Shown: positions 1-7,929, counted from the stretch's first letter. The stretch is DNA of 11,519 nucleotides from an uncultured Planctomycetaceae bacterium (GCA_937967755.1 CALBTA010000263.1:1-11519); one strand, 5' to 3'. The notes: a model not told the origin generated them from the sequence alone. Program-made: numbers and translations.

Positions 1-1143
1 GCTGCCCGGATTGGCTATGACGTGGTCGGCTTTCTCAAAGGGTACGAAGGTCTGGTCGATCCGGTCAGCTATATCCCGCTGAGCTACAAGAACACCGCGG
101 GCATTTTGAACCAGGGCGGCACGATTCTGGGTTCGACCAACAAAGGCCGGTTCGCCGCAACGGTTGGCGTTTCTGATCGGCAAGAGTTGGACGCCGAACT
201 GCTCGCCGGCGTGCAAACGACTTATGAACAACTCAACCTGAGCGGCTTGATTTGCATCGGCGGCGATGGCTCGCTGGCGGTGGCGCAGCAGTTTCACGAA
301 TATGGCTTGCCGGTGGTCGGTGTGCCGAAGACGATTGACAACGACCTGAGCGCCACCGAATTCACGTTCGGGTTTGACAGCGCCGTGTCGATTGCGACCG
401 ATGCCCTGGATCGCTTGCACACAACGGCTTGCAGCCATGAACGTGTGATGGTGCTGGAACTGATGGGCCGCCACGCCGGTTGGATCGCCTTGCACGCTGG
501 CATCGCCGGCGGCGGCGATGTGATTCTGCTGCCGGAGATTCCCTGGTCGTTGGAGCATCTGTGCGATGCGATTTTGGAACGTGAACGGAACGGCAAAAAG
601 TTTACGCTGGTCGTCGTCGCCGAAGGGGCTCATCTGCCCGATGGCGGAACGGTCGAGCAGGAACGCCGTCAAGAGAATCGGCAAACGCGATTGGGCGGAA
701 TCGGAAATGTCGTCGCTTATGAAATTGAGCAACGCCTGCGGCGGGAAACAAGGACGGTCGTTCTTGGCCATCTGCAACGAGGCGGCCCGCCGACGACATT
801 CGACCGCGTGCTGGCGACGCAGTTCGGGGCACACGCCGTGCGCTGCGTTGTCGAGGGGCGCTTCGGCGAGATGGTCTGCTACCACCCGCCGCACATCAAC
901 AGCGTGCCGATCATCGACGCGGTCAACGAACTTTCCACGGTCGACCCGCAAGGCAGCGCCGTGCTGGCCGCCCGGGCCTTGGGCATCAGCTTCGGCGACC
1001 AGCCCGCCAACGCTAGCCCCTTCGCAACGGCCGAAAGCGACGCCCACGGCATTCCCAGAGCACGGGGAGCGGACGTGCTTTCCGCAACGGAAGTCGAGGC
1101 GTTGATGGGCGAATTGGAAACGGAAGAGATGGTCGGCGTTTAG
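1..1143 (+). CDS. pfkA: 6-phosphofructokinase, 5'-truncated by window edge
   Basis: Cytosolic enzyme that phosphorylates fructose 6-phosphate to fructose 1,6-bisphosphate, the committed step of glycolysis. The reading frame is open from base 1, so the true start lies upstream; 380 residues are visible. About 25-30 N-terminal residues, with the first glycine-rich nucleotide loop (GGDxPG in the family), are probably missing. Counting from base 1, visible family motifs are GGDGS (87-91), PKTIDND (109-115, with the catalytic Asp), MGRHAGW (155-161) and LGHLQRGG (255-262). The Gly in GGDGS is typical of ATP-dependent enzymes, because PPi-dependent ones carry Asp there. The Lys in PKTIDND is shared by PPi enzymes and by the plant/trypanosome-type ATP enzymes. 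ATP use is therefore the better inference, although such proteins are often labelled pfp. The GTG at 22 is internal to the family alignment and is not the real start. The next gene starts 102 bp downstream with its own promoter. Confidence 0.93.
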   Translation, partial: AARIGYDVVGFLKGYEGLVDPVSYIPLSYKNTAGILNQGGTILGSTNKGRFAATVGVSDRQELDAELLAGVQTTYEQLNLSGLICIGGDGSLAVAQQFHEYGLPVVGVPKTIDNDLSATEFTFGFDSAVSIATDALDRLHTTACSHERVMVLELMGRHAGWIALHAGIAGGGDVILLPEIPWSLEHLCDAILERERNGKKFTLVVVAEGAHLPDGGTVEQERRQENRQTRLGGIGNVVAYEIEQRLRRETRTVVLGHLQRGGPPTTFDRVLATQFGAHAVRCVVEGRFGEMVCYHPPHINSVPIIDAVNELSTVDPQGSAVLAARALGISFGDQPANASPFATAESDAHGIPRARGADVLSATEVEALMGELETEEMVGV

Positions 1144-1165
1144 CTCGCGGCCAACGGCGGGTTCG

Positions 1166-1194
1166 TTGCGATGTGATCGGCGGGCAGCTATGAT
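1166..1194 (+). promoter_or_regulatory. sigma70-like promoter for the DUF6807 gene
   Basis: TTGCGA at 1166-1171, a 17-bp spacer, then TATGAT at 1189-1194, which matches the sigma70 consensus at 4/6 and 5/6 positions. Transcription would begin near 1201, giving a leader of about 45 nt. The -35 lies inside the 9-mer GGTTCGTTG (1160-1168), which also overlaps the -35 of the acs promoter. Found by eye only. Confidence 0.5.
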
Positions 1195-1234
1195 GCATGG
1201 CTCTTAAGCCTTCCTTGTTGACGCCCACTGCCTC

Positions 1235-1239
1235 AGGAG
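1235..1239 (+). promoter_or_regulatory. Shine-Dalgarno site of the DUF6807 gene
   Basis: AGGAG with a 6-nt spacer to the ATG at 1246. It supports that start, which also gives a clean signal peptide. Confidence 0.75.
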
Positions 1240-1245
1240 CCCGCC

Positions 1246-2490
1246 ATGCGTCTGTCCCGTCTCGTGATGTTCTTGGCCGCCGCCGCTTGTCTCACTTCTT
1301 CGTTGTCGGCGGAGAGCAAGACGCTGCATCTGGAAGTTGGGCCGGCTAAGGCGGACCGCACGAACGTACCGGTCAAGGTGGTCGTCTCCCTGCCTCAGCA
1401 GTTGGACAACGTGAAGACTGCCCAGTTGACAATTGGCAACGAAAAAGTTTGGGGGCAGTTGACGGGCCTTTCACTGCTTCACAATGAGGGCGAAGCCGCG
1501 AGCGGCGAGACGCTGCGCGAGCTGCACTTTGTGCTTCCGGAGGCGAAGGCGGGTGCGGTTGTCAATGTCGAAGCAACCGTCGCGACTGATGGTCCCAAAC
1601 CAGCAGAGGTCTTCGCTTGGAGCAAGGAAGAAGATACACACATCGACCTGACCTTCGCCGGCAAGCCGGTCGCCCGCTATATGAAAGAGGCATACGACGA
1701 CTCAACGCCTGAGAACCGCGAGCGGACCTACAAGGTGTATCACCATGTGTTCGACCCGAACGGCAAGTCGCTGCTGACCAAGGGAGCCGGCGGACGCTAT
1801 CCGCACCACCGCGGTATTTATTACGGGTTCAGCAAGACCAGCTATGGCGACAAGCTGCAGAAGAAGGCCGACATTTGGCACTGCCGAGGGGGCGTTCACC
1901 AGTTGCAGCAAGGTGTGACCGATAGCGCCGCCGGACCCGTGCTGGGCCGCCACCGGCTGGCCATCGCCTGGATGGGAAATGACAAGCAGATGTTTGCCAA
2001 GGAGCACCGCGAGCTGACGTTTTACTATGCCCCAGGCGGGCTGCTGGTGGAGTTCGCGTCGAAATTGGAAGCGGTCGACGGCAAGCTGAAACTCGACGGC
2101 GATCCGCAGCACGCGGGGTTTCAATTCGGTGCTGCGAACGCAGTGAATGACAAGAATGCCAGCAAGACTTACTACGTTCGTCCTGATGGTGTTGATAAGC
2201 CCGGCAGTTACAAACAGGGCCAGCACCAACCGTGGAACGCGATGAGCTTCGTGTTGGGAGAGCAGCGCTATACCACGTGCTACCTCGACCACCCAGAGAA
2301 CCCCAAGCCTGCCCACTACAGCGAACGGAACTACGGGCGCTTCGGTTCGTACTTTGTCGCCGAGACCGAAGGGGAAAAGACCATCGACGTCAACTATCGC
2401 CTGTGGATTCAGCCTGGCGAAATGGACGTGGCGGGCGTTTCCGCGCATGCCAAGAATTTTGTCGAACCGCTGAAGGTGACGGTCAAGTAA
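1246..2490 (+). CDS. Secreted DUF6807 ("PmoA-like") family protein
   Basis: A 414-residue exported protein of unknown activity. Residues 1-22 form a signal peptide: basic start MRLSR, hydrophobic core, then likely cleavage after SLSA. The A-A-A-C at 12-15 could alternatively act as a weak lipobox. A beta-rich N-terminal part (about 25-130) precedes the DUF6807 core. Its hallmark segments are RYPHHRGIYYG (184-194), DIWHCRGGVHQ (209-219) and DHPENPKPAHYSERNYGRFG (348-367). Repeated His, Asp and Arg in these segments suggest a metal or sugar-binding pocket (inference). The Pfam family was once named methane oxygenase PmoA, but the protein has no membrane helices after the signal peptide and does not resemble the methane monooxygenase subunit. 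From memory, planctomycetes carry many copies, often near Gfo/Idh/MocA oxidoreductases and sugar-degradation genes; no such neighbour is present here. It has its own promoter and ribosome-binding site. Confidence 0.85.
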   Translation: MRLSRLVMFLAAAACLTSSLSAESKTLHLEVGPAKADRTNVPVKVVVSLPQQLDNVKTAQLTIGNEKVWGQLTGLSLLHNEGEAASGETLRELHFVLPEAKAGAVVNVEATVATDGPKPAEVFAWSKEEDTHIDLTFAGKPVARYMKEAYDDSTPENRERTYKVYHHVFDPNGKSLLTKGAGGRYPHHRGIYYGFSKTSYGDKLQKKADIWHCRGGVHQLQQGVTDSAAGPVLGRHRLAIAWMGNDKQMFAKEHRELTFYYAPGGLLVEFASKLEAVDGKLKLDGDPQHAGFQFGAANAVNDKNASKTYYVRPDGVDKPGSYKQGQHQPWNAMSFVLGEQRYTTCYLDHPENPKPAHYSERNYGRFGSYFVAETEGEKTIDVNYRLWIQPGEMDVAGVSAHAKNFVEPLKVTVK

Positions 2491-2552
2491 GGTTTGCTGG
2501 TTGGCAATCCAACAACTTGGAAAGTAGATCGGGCACTTCTGCTAACGGTTCG

Positions 2553-2582
2553 TTGACAACGCTGCGCGGCGACCTCTAAAAT
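2553..2582 (+). promoter_or_regulatory. near-consensus sigma70-like promoter for acs
   Basis: A perfect TTGACA at 2553-2558, an 18-bp spacer and TAAAAT at 2577-2582 (5/6). The predicted transcription start is near 2589, exactly at the 5' foot of the hairpin at 2588-2644. It is the strongest promoter-like match I found in the window. The spacer between the DUF6807 gene and acs (2491-2688) otherwise holds only this promoter, the hairpin and the acs ribosome-binding site. Confidence 0.65.
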
Positions 2583-2587
2583 CGAGC

Positions 2588-2644
2588 GATAGTCCTCTTT
2601 CGCTCCGCAAAAGACAGCTTTTCGCGGAGCGAAAAGCGACTGTC
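2588..2644 (+). promoter_or_regulatory. long hairpin at the predicted 5' end of the acs mRNA
   Basis: An 11-bp perfect stem, TTTCGCTCCGC (2598-2608) with GCGGAGCGAAA (2624-2634), continues inward as AAAAG (2609-2613) with CTTTT (2618-2622) around an ACAG loop, leaving one bulged C at 2623. Outward, 2588-2594 pairs with 2638-2644 across a 3-nt internal loop region, including one G-U pair. In all about 23 pairs form within 57 nt. No U-run follows the stem on either strand, so an intrinsic terminator is unlikely. Its position at the predicted transcript start, about 34 nt before the ribosome-binding site, fits an mRNA-stabilising or regulatory leader structure (inference). Confidence 0.6.
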
Positions 2645-2677
2645 CTTCTCCCTGTAGATTCTTGCGTGATTCGTTCC

Positions 2678-2683
2678 AAGGAG
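2678..2683 (+). promoter_or_regulatory. Shine-Dalgarno site that fixes the acs start
   Basis: AAGGAG with a 5-nt spacer to the ATG at 2689. It decides for this ATG over the in-frame TTG at 2662, which has no such site. Confidence 0.85.
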
Positions 2684-2688
2684 TACTC

Positions 2689-4641
2689 ATGTCTCAAGGC
2701 GGCCAGATTGATACGGTGATGGAAGAGAAGCGGCTTTTCCCGCCGAGCGCGGAGTTTTCGGCCGACGCCCGCATCAAGTCGATGGAAGAGTACCAGCAGC
2801 TTTGGGACGAAGCGAACGACAACAACGAGGCGTTCTGGGACAAGCTCGCTCAAGAGGAGTTGCACTGGTTCGAAACTTACAGCCAGGTTTTGCAGTGGGA
2901 CGAGCCTTTCGCTAAATGGTTTGTCGGCGGCAAGACCAACGTGGCGTACAACTGCTTGGACCGGCACCTAGATACGCCCGTCGCCAACAAGGCGGCCATT
3001 TTGTGGGAAGGCGAACCGGGTGATCAGCGGACGCTGACGTACCAGCAATTGCATCACGAAGTCTGCAAGTTCGCCAATGTTTTGACCGATCTCGGCGTGG
3101 CGCAAGGCGATGTCGTTTCGATCTACATGCCAATGACACCCGAGTTGGCGATCGCGATGCTCGCCTGTGCCCGCGTCGGCGCAGTGCACTCGGTCATCTT
3201 CGCGGGCTTCTCGGCCGAAGCGATCGCCGACCGCAACAGAGATGCGAAAGCGAAGATTCAACTAACCGCCGATGCCGGCTGGCGGCGCGGAAAGCAACTG
3301 CCGTTGAAAGCAACCGTGGATGAGGCGCTCGAGAAAAGTGAGACCGTCGAGAAGTGCATCGTCCTGCGCCGAACGGGCGCGGATGTGCAGATGCAGGCGG
3401 GGCGAGACTTCTGGTGGGATGAACTGATGGAAGCTGCCAGCGCCGAATTCCCAGCACCGGCCATCGATAGCGAGAACCCGCTGTTCATCCTCTATACCTC
3501 CGGCAGCACGGGCAAGCCGAAGGGGATCATGCATACCACCGCGGGCTATAACCTGTGGGCGAAGAAGACTTTCGAGTGGGTCTTCGATCACCGCGACGAC
3601 GATGTGTTTTGGTGCACGGCCGATTGCGGTTGGATTACCGGGCACAGCTATGTGGTCTACGGGCCGTTGTCGGCCGGCGCGTCGGTATTGATGTACGAGG
3701 GCGCGCCGAACTGGCCGGATGAATCGCGGTTCTGGGAAATCGTGGAGAAGTACCGCGTCACGATTTTTTACACCGCCCCCACAGCGATACGGGCGTTCAT
3801 CAAGTGGGGTGACGAACATGTGAAGAAGCACGATCTTTCCAGCCTGCGGTTGCTCGGCACCGTTGGCGAAGGGATCAACCCCGAAGCCTGGATGTGGTAC
3901 TACCAGGTGATCGGCGGCGAGCGTTGCCCGATTGTCGACACCTGGTGGCAAACCGAGACGGGTGGAATCATGATGAGCCCGCTGCCGGGTGCGATTGCCA
4001 CCAAGCCGGGAAGCTGCACCAAACCATTGCCTGGTGTCGTACCGGCGATTCGTGATGAAGAGAACAACGACGTCGCGGCGAATCATGGCGGCATGCTGGT
4101 CATGACCAAGCCTTGGCCCGGGATGCTGCGTGGCATTTGGGGAGACGAAGCCCGCTACCGAGAGCAGTATTGGAGCACCGTTCCCAACTGTTACCTCGCC
4201 GGCGACAACGCCCGGTGCGACGACGACGGTTACTATTGGATCATGGGGCGGATTGACGACGTGATTAACGTTAGCGGCCACCGGCTTAGTACGATCGAGG
4301 TCGAAAGCGCGTTGGTCAGCCACCCTCAAGTCGCCGAAGCGGCTGCCATCGGGCGGAAGGACGAGATCAAAGGGCAGGCGATCGCAGTGTTCGTTACCGT
4401 GAAGACGGAAAACCCGAGCGACGAGTTGCGCGACGAATTGAAGGCCCACGTCCGCAAGGAAATCGGAGCGCTGGCTGTGCCAGACGATGTGCGGTTTACC
4501 GCCGCGCTGCCCAAAACACGCAGCGGAAAAATCATGCGCCGCCTGCTCCGCGACATCGCCGAAGGGCAAGAACAAGTCGGCGACACGACCACGCTGGAAG
4601 ATTACAGCGTACTGGCGAAGCTGCGCGAGCAAGATGAATAG
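2689..4641 (+). CDS. acs: acetyl-CoA synthetase (AMP-forming)
   Basis: Cytosolic enzyme converting acetate, ATP and CoA to acetyl-CoA, AMP and PPi through an acetyl-adenylate. The 650 residues from the ATG match the family's usual length of about 650. Visible motifs are the ATP phosphate-binding loop [11 protein letters not shown] (269-279), [14 protein letters not shown] (313-326), GEGINPEAW (393-401), TWWQTETGG (418-426) and the C-terminal PKTRSGK (608-614). Lys614 in that last motif corresponds to the lysine that Pat-type acetyltransferases acetylate to switch the enzyme off. The acyl-pocket residues Ile316, Thr317, Val392 and Trp420 fit a small acetate-sized substrate, Trp420 being the residue that excludes longer acids. 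One oddity is Gly395, where the family normally has Pro (GEPIN). It has its own strong promoter and a structured leader. The next gene begins 102 bp downstream with its own promoter, so acs is probably monocistronic. Confidence 0.97.
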   Translation: MSQGGQIDTVMEEKRLFPPSAEFSADARIKSMEEYQQLWDEANDNNEAFWDKLAQEELHWFETYSQVLQWDEPFAKWFVGGKTNVAYNCLDRHLDTPVANKAAILWEGEPGDQRTLTYQQLHHEVCKFANVLTDLGVAQGDVVSIYMPMTPELAIAMLACARVGAVHSVIFAGFSAEAIADRNRDAKAKIQLTADAGWRRGKQLPLKATVDEALEKSETVEKCIVLRRTGADVQMQAGRDFWWDELMEAASAEFPAPAIDSENPLFILYTSGSTGKPKGIMHTTAGYNLWAKKTFEWVFDHRDDDVFWCTADCGWITGHSYVVYGPLSAGASVLMYEGAPNWPDESRFWEIVEKYRVTIFYTAPTAIRAFIKWGDEHVKKHDLSSLRLLGTVGEGINPEAWMWYYQVIGGERCPIVDTWWQTETGGIMMSPLPGAIATKPGSCTKPLPGVVPAIRDEENNDVAANHGGMLVMTKPWPGMLRGIWGDEARYREQYWSTVPNCYLAGDNARCDDDGYYWIMGRIDDVINVSGHRLSTIEVESALVSHPQVAEAAAIGRKDEIKGQAIAVFVTVKTENPSDELRDELKAHVRKEIGALAVPDDVRFTAALPKTRSGKIMRRLLRDIAEGQEQVGDTTTLEDYSVLAKLREQDE

Positions 4642-4654
4642 CCCGCCCATCTTG

Positions 4655-4684
4655 CGGACATCCGCGGCCACCGTCGCATATAAT
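4655..4684 (+). promoter_or_regulatory. sigma70-like promoter for the kinase/regulator pair
   Basis: CGGACA at 4655-4660 (4/6), an 18-bp spacer and a perfect TATAAT at 4679-4684. The start would be near 4691, giving a leader of about 53 nt. A small dyad, GCGGA-CA-TCCGC (4654-4665), overlaps the -35 and could be an operator (inference). Confidence 0.5.
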
Positions 4685-4743
4685 GAAAGGTATTGAGGTA
4701 GCTTTCGCTCCGTCATCCAAACCGTCAAGCCGCCATCACGCTC

Positions 4744-7461
4744 ATGGCTCCACGTACAAGAACCTGGTTGGCGTGCATTGTCTTCGCGGCGTTGATTTTT
4801 TCGTTCGATGTCAACCTTCCCCTGGGAGTCGCGGCCGGGGCGTTTTACGTCATCATCGTTCTGTTCACGGTTCGCCTGACCAACCGTTGGGATACACCGC
4901 TGGTGGCAGGGCTTTGCACGCTGTTGATGGCGATCGGAGCGTGGTTTTCGCCGCCGGGCACTGCGTTGATGTACGCAATCGTCAATCGCTGCGTCTCGCT
5001 GATCGCCGTTTGGGCCACAGCGTACGCAATCATCCGCTTTCGAGATTCGCAAGCCGAGCTGGCGGCGCTCAACAGCGAGTTGGAAGCACGCGTGGAGGAG
5101 CGCAGTGCCGACGCTCAGCAGCGGGCAGAAACGCTAAGTCAGGTCAACGCATCGCTCGAGCGGGAAGTCAAACAGCGGGAACAAGCGGAGATTCAAGCGC
5201 GCGACTCACAGGCGGTCTATGCTTCGCTCGTCGAGGATCTTCCGATTCCGATCATCCGCAAAGATGCCGAGGGCCGATTTCTGTTTGCCAACCAGGCGTT
5301 TTGTAGTTGGGTCGGGCACGAACTTTCTGAAATCAGCGGCAAGACCGATGCCGATTTCGCTCCGCCAGCGCTCGCTGAAAAGTACCGTCAAGACGACCTT
5401 TCCGTGATCAAAACCGGCGAGTTGTTTCTGGACATCGAAAAAAACGAGCACGGCGGCAAGGTCAACTGGGTACACGTCATCAAAACACCCGCCCGCGACG
5501 GCGATGGAAAGATTAATGGCACCCAAGCGATCTTTTGGGACGTCACCGCCAAGCGAATTGCAGAAGACCGCTTGCGGGAGTCGGAAGATCTCTACCATTC
5601 GCTCGTTGATACGCTCCCGCTATGCCTGTTGCGCAAGGACGTTGAAGGCAAGTACACGTTCGTGAACAAGCGCTGGTGCGAGTACTTCAACGTGCAAGCC
5701 GAAGACCTTCTGGGCAAGACCGATTTCGATCTATTCCCGCCGGAAATCGCGAAGGTCTACCGCGACGGGGACGCGGAGGTAATGAACTCAGGTGACGTGT
5801 ATGAAGACGTGGAACTGATCACATTGCCCGACGGGCGGGAGCGGAGCATCGACGTGGTCAAAGCTCCGGTGCGCGACTCGGAAGGCGCAATTACCGGCGT
5901 GCAGATCATTCTGCGTGATGTGACGGAGGAATTGGAACTCGAAGCGCAGCTCAAACAGAGTGAACAGCGCTTGCAAGCCGTTTTGGAAAACACCTCGGCG
6001 GTTGTTTACATCAAAGACGCCGAAGGCAGGTACTTGCTGATCAACCGCGAGTACGAGGCGCTGTTCGGCGTCGACAACGAAGAAGTACGCGGGAAGACTG
6101 ACTATGACCTGTTTCCGCGCGAATTCGCCGACGCGTTCCGCAAGGTCGATCAACAAGTACTCCAGCGCGGCCAGACGATTGAAATTGAAGAAGTTGCCCC
6201 TCAGCCCGACGGTTTACATACCTACGTTTCCAGCAAGTTCCCCCTCAAGGACGAGACCGGCGCGGTCTACGCAATTGCCGGAATCAGCACCGATATCACC
6301 GCGATCAAACGCACCGAAAGTCAACTGCGCGAAAGTCAACAACGCTTGAACCTGGCCCTCACCTCGGCGGAGATCGGCGCTTGGAGCTGGGACGTCTATA
6401 AAGGTGAAGCGGTGTGGGACGACCGAATGCACGATATTTTCGGAATGCCGCGCGGATCTTTCGCCGGAACCAGCGAAGCGTTTTTCGATTGCCTCCACCC
6501 TGAAGACTTGGAGCGCGTGCGCCAAGCAGTACAAAGCTCAATCGATCAGAAAGAGATCGATTTGGATGTCGATTTCCGCATCGTTTGGCCCGATGGCACA
6601 GTCCGGCACATCACTTCGCGCGGCGCGGCCGTACGCGGCGAAGACAAACGGCCGGCGCGGGTCGCGGGCGTGTGCTTGGATATAACCGAACGTAAACATG
6701 CAGAACAGCAACTGAAGGAGTACGCTTCTCGTCTGGAAGCGACCAACCGTGAATTGGAAGAGTTCGCCTACATCATTTCACACGATCTGCAAGAACCGTT
6801 GCGCACGTTGCAATTCTTTAGCGACTCGCTGCAAGTCAACTTGAAAGACCAGCTCGACGAGCAATCTCGCGCCGATCTGCAGTTCATTACCGACGCGGCG
6901 CAGCGCATGCAGCAACTGGTGCGAGACCTGCTCGCCCTCTCGCGAACCGGGCGGGCGGAGATGAAGAAGGACCGCGTACCACTGCAAGCGTGCCTCGACG
7001 ACGCTATGAGCGCACTTTCCAACCGCGTTCGGGAAACAGGTGCCACCGTCGATATCGGCGATTTGCCCGAAGTGCGGGGAGATCGTGTGATGTTGACGCA
7101 AGTGTTTCAGAATCTCATCGGGAACGCTTTCAAGTTCGTTCCGGAATCGACTTCGCCGCACGTTTCTGTTACCGCACATTCGCGCGACGGCATGTGCGAA
7201 GTGTGCGTGGCCGACAACGGCATCGGCATCAAACCGGAGTATGCCAAAAAAATCTTCGCCCCTTTCCAACGCTTGCATGCTTCGGCAGAATATGAAGGGA
7301 CTGGGATTGGTTTGGCAATTTGCCGGAAAGTGGTCCGCCGGCACGGCGGGCGAATCTGGGTCGATCCCTCTGGCGAAGCGGGGGCGAAGTTTTGCTTTGC
7401 CCTACCGCTGGCCGGGAAGAGCGCGCCGCCAGCCTCCCAACTTTCGACTGAATCCGTTTAG
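4744..7461 (+). CDS. membrane sensor histidine kinase with four PAS domains
   Basis: A 905-residue sensor kinase. Four hydrophobic segments near the N-terminus (about 8-23, 27-45, 51-69, 74-97) anchor it with little periplasmic sequence. A charged coiled coil follows (about 99-150). Three similar PAS domains (about 150-275, 280-400, 405-525) each carry a GKTD motif (199, 324, 450) and end in a D-V-T or D-I-T linker. A fourth, PAS_3-type domain with its PAC segment covers about 532-652. The kinase core has an H-box with His680 in SHDLQEPLR, an N-box NLIGN (790-794), G1 box DNGIGI (824-829), F-box PFQRLH and G2 box GTGIGLAI (852-859), so it looks catalytically intact. The H-box resembles Cph1-type kinases. 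There are no GAF, PHY or receiver domains. The PAS ligand cannot be read from sequence. The ATG at 4744 has no clear Shine-Dalgarno site. The regulator at 7489 starts 27 bp after the stop and is the likely partner. Confidence 0.93.
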   Translation: MAPRTRTWLACIVFAALIFSFDVNLPLGVAAGAFYVIIVLFTVRLTNRWDTPLVAGLCTLLMAIGAWFSPPGTALMYAIVNRCVSLIAVWATAYAIIRFRDSQAELAALNSELEARVEERSADAQQRAETLSQVNASLEREVKQREQAEIQARDSQAVYASLVEDLPIPIIRKDAEGRFLFANQAFCSWVGHELSEISGKTDADFAPPALAEKYRQDDLSVIKTGELFLDIEKNEHGGKVNWVHVIKTPARDGDGKINGTQAIFWDVTAKRIAEDRLRESEDLYHSLVDTLPLCLLRKDVEGKYTFVNKRWCEYFNVQAEDLLGKTDFDLFPPEIAKVYRDGDAEVMNSGDVYEDVELITLPDGRERSIDVVKAPVRDSEGAITGVQIILRDVTEELELEAQLKQSEQRLQAVLENTSAVVYIKDAEGRYLLINREYEALFGVDNEEVRGKTDYDLFPREFADAFRKVDQQVLQRGQTIEIEEVAPQPDGLHTYVSSKFPLKDETGAVYAIAGISTDITAIKRTESQLRESQQRLNLALTSAEIGAWSWDVYKGEAVWDDRMHDIFGMPRGSFAGTSEAFFDCLHPEDLERVRQAVQSSIDQKEIDLDVDFRIVWPDGTVRHITSRGAAVRGEDKRPARVAGVCLDITERKHAEQQLKEYASRLEATNRELEEFAYIISHDLQEPLRTLQFFSDSLQVNLKDQLDEQSRADLQFITDAAQRMQQLVRDLLALSRTGRAEMKKDRVPLQACLDDAMSALSNRVRETGATVDIGDLPEVRGDRVMLTQVFQNLIGNAFKFVPESTSPHVSVTAHSRDGMCEVCVADNGIGIKPEYAKKIFAPFQRLHASAEYEGTGIGLAICRKVVRRHGGRIWVDPSGEAGAKFCFALPLAGKSAPPASQLSTESV

Positions 7462-7488
7462 CGTCAGCCACGCTGTTCATTGCTGATC

Positions 7489-7929
7489 ATGGAATCCCCC
7501 CCCACCATCTTGCTCATTGAAGACAACCCAGCCGACCAGGAGATGACCCGCCGTGCGCTGAAGCATGCTAACAGTGCGATCGAACTGGAAATCGTCGACG
7601 ACGGAGAGCAAGCGATCGATTACTTGCTACGGCGCGACGTCTACGCCGACTTGCCGGTTGCTTCGCCCAGTTTGGTTCTTCTTGACCTGAACCTTCCAAA
7701 GCTGTCGGGCAAGGATGTGATCCGTGAGGTCCGTAAGACCGGTGCCCTCGCCCACCTACCGCTCATCGTCATGAGCACATCACACGCGGAAGAAGATGTG
7801 CTGGAAAGCTACCAACTGGGTTGCAATTCGTACCTGATCAAACCCAACCGTTTCGACTCGTTCGTCGCCACGATGGAGTTGGTTATTCGATACTGGCTCG
7901 AAGGGGTTTGCCTGCCGAAGCCGAAGTAG
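7489..7929 (+). CDS. single-domain response regulator, Rcp1-like
   Basis: A 146-residue receiver domain with no output domain. Visible phosphorylation-site residues are the acidic pair Glu11/Asp12 (LLIEDNPAD), the phospho-acceptor Asp66 (LLDLNLPK), the switch region Thr97/Ser98 (VMSTS) and Lys118 (YLIKPN). The EDNPAD start, the roughly 15-residue extra stretch before the acceptor and the IKPN ending are typical of Rcp1-type regulators that pair with phytochrome-like kinases. The ATG at 7489 is preferred over an in-frame TTG at 7480 because the family starts close to the first beta-strand; neither has an obvious Shine-Dalgarno site. It lies 27 bp after the kinase stop, so co-transcription is likely. 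With no DNA-binding domain, it must act through protein contacts or as a phosphate carrier (inference). Confidence 0.92.
   Translation: MESPPTILLIEDNPADQEMTRRALKHANSAIELEIVDDGEQAIDYLLRRDVYADLPVASPSLVLLDLNLPKLSGKDVIREVRKTGALAHLPLIVMSTSHAEEDVLESYQLGCNSYLIKPNRFDSFVATMELVIRYWLEGVCLPKPK

Noticed and set aside
1702..2448. A 248-codon minus-strand frame opposite the DUF6807 gene
   Set aside because: Antisense shadow of a gene with a signal peptide, ribosome-binding site and family motifs; no ribosome-binding site or domain of its own was seen.
1246..2490. Particulate methane monooxygenase subunit PmoA, implying methanotrophy
   Set aside because: The protein has a cleavable signal and no further membrane helices, no pmoB or pmoC is present, and the motifs are those of DUF6807.
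2500..2513. GTTGG-CAAT-CCAAC hairpin after the DUF6807 stop as a terminator
   Set aside because: Only a 5-bp stem with no T-run after it, so too weak to call a terminator.
2588..2644. The acs leader hairpin as an intrinsic terminator of the DUF6807 gene
   Set aside because: No U-run follows the stem on either strand, and it lies just downstream of a strong promoter for acs.
3262..5052. A 596-codon open frame on the minus strand, antisense to acs and the kinase start
   Set aside because: It lies opposite a textbook acs gene. Its product is rich in Arg, His and Pro, has no recognisable domain and runs across two real genes. It is an effect of GC-rich codon bias.
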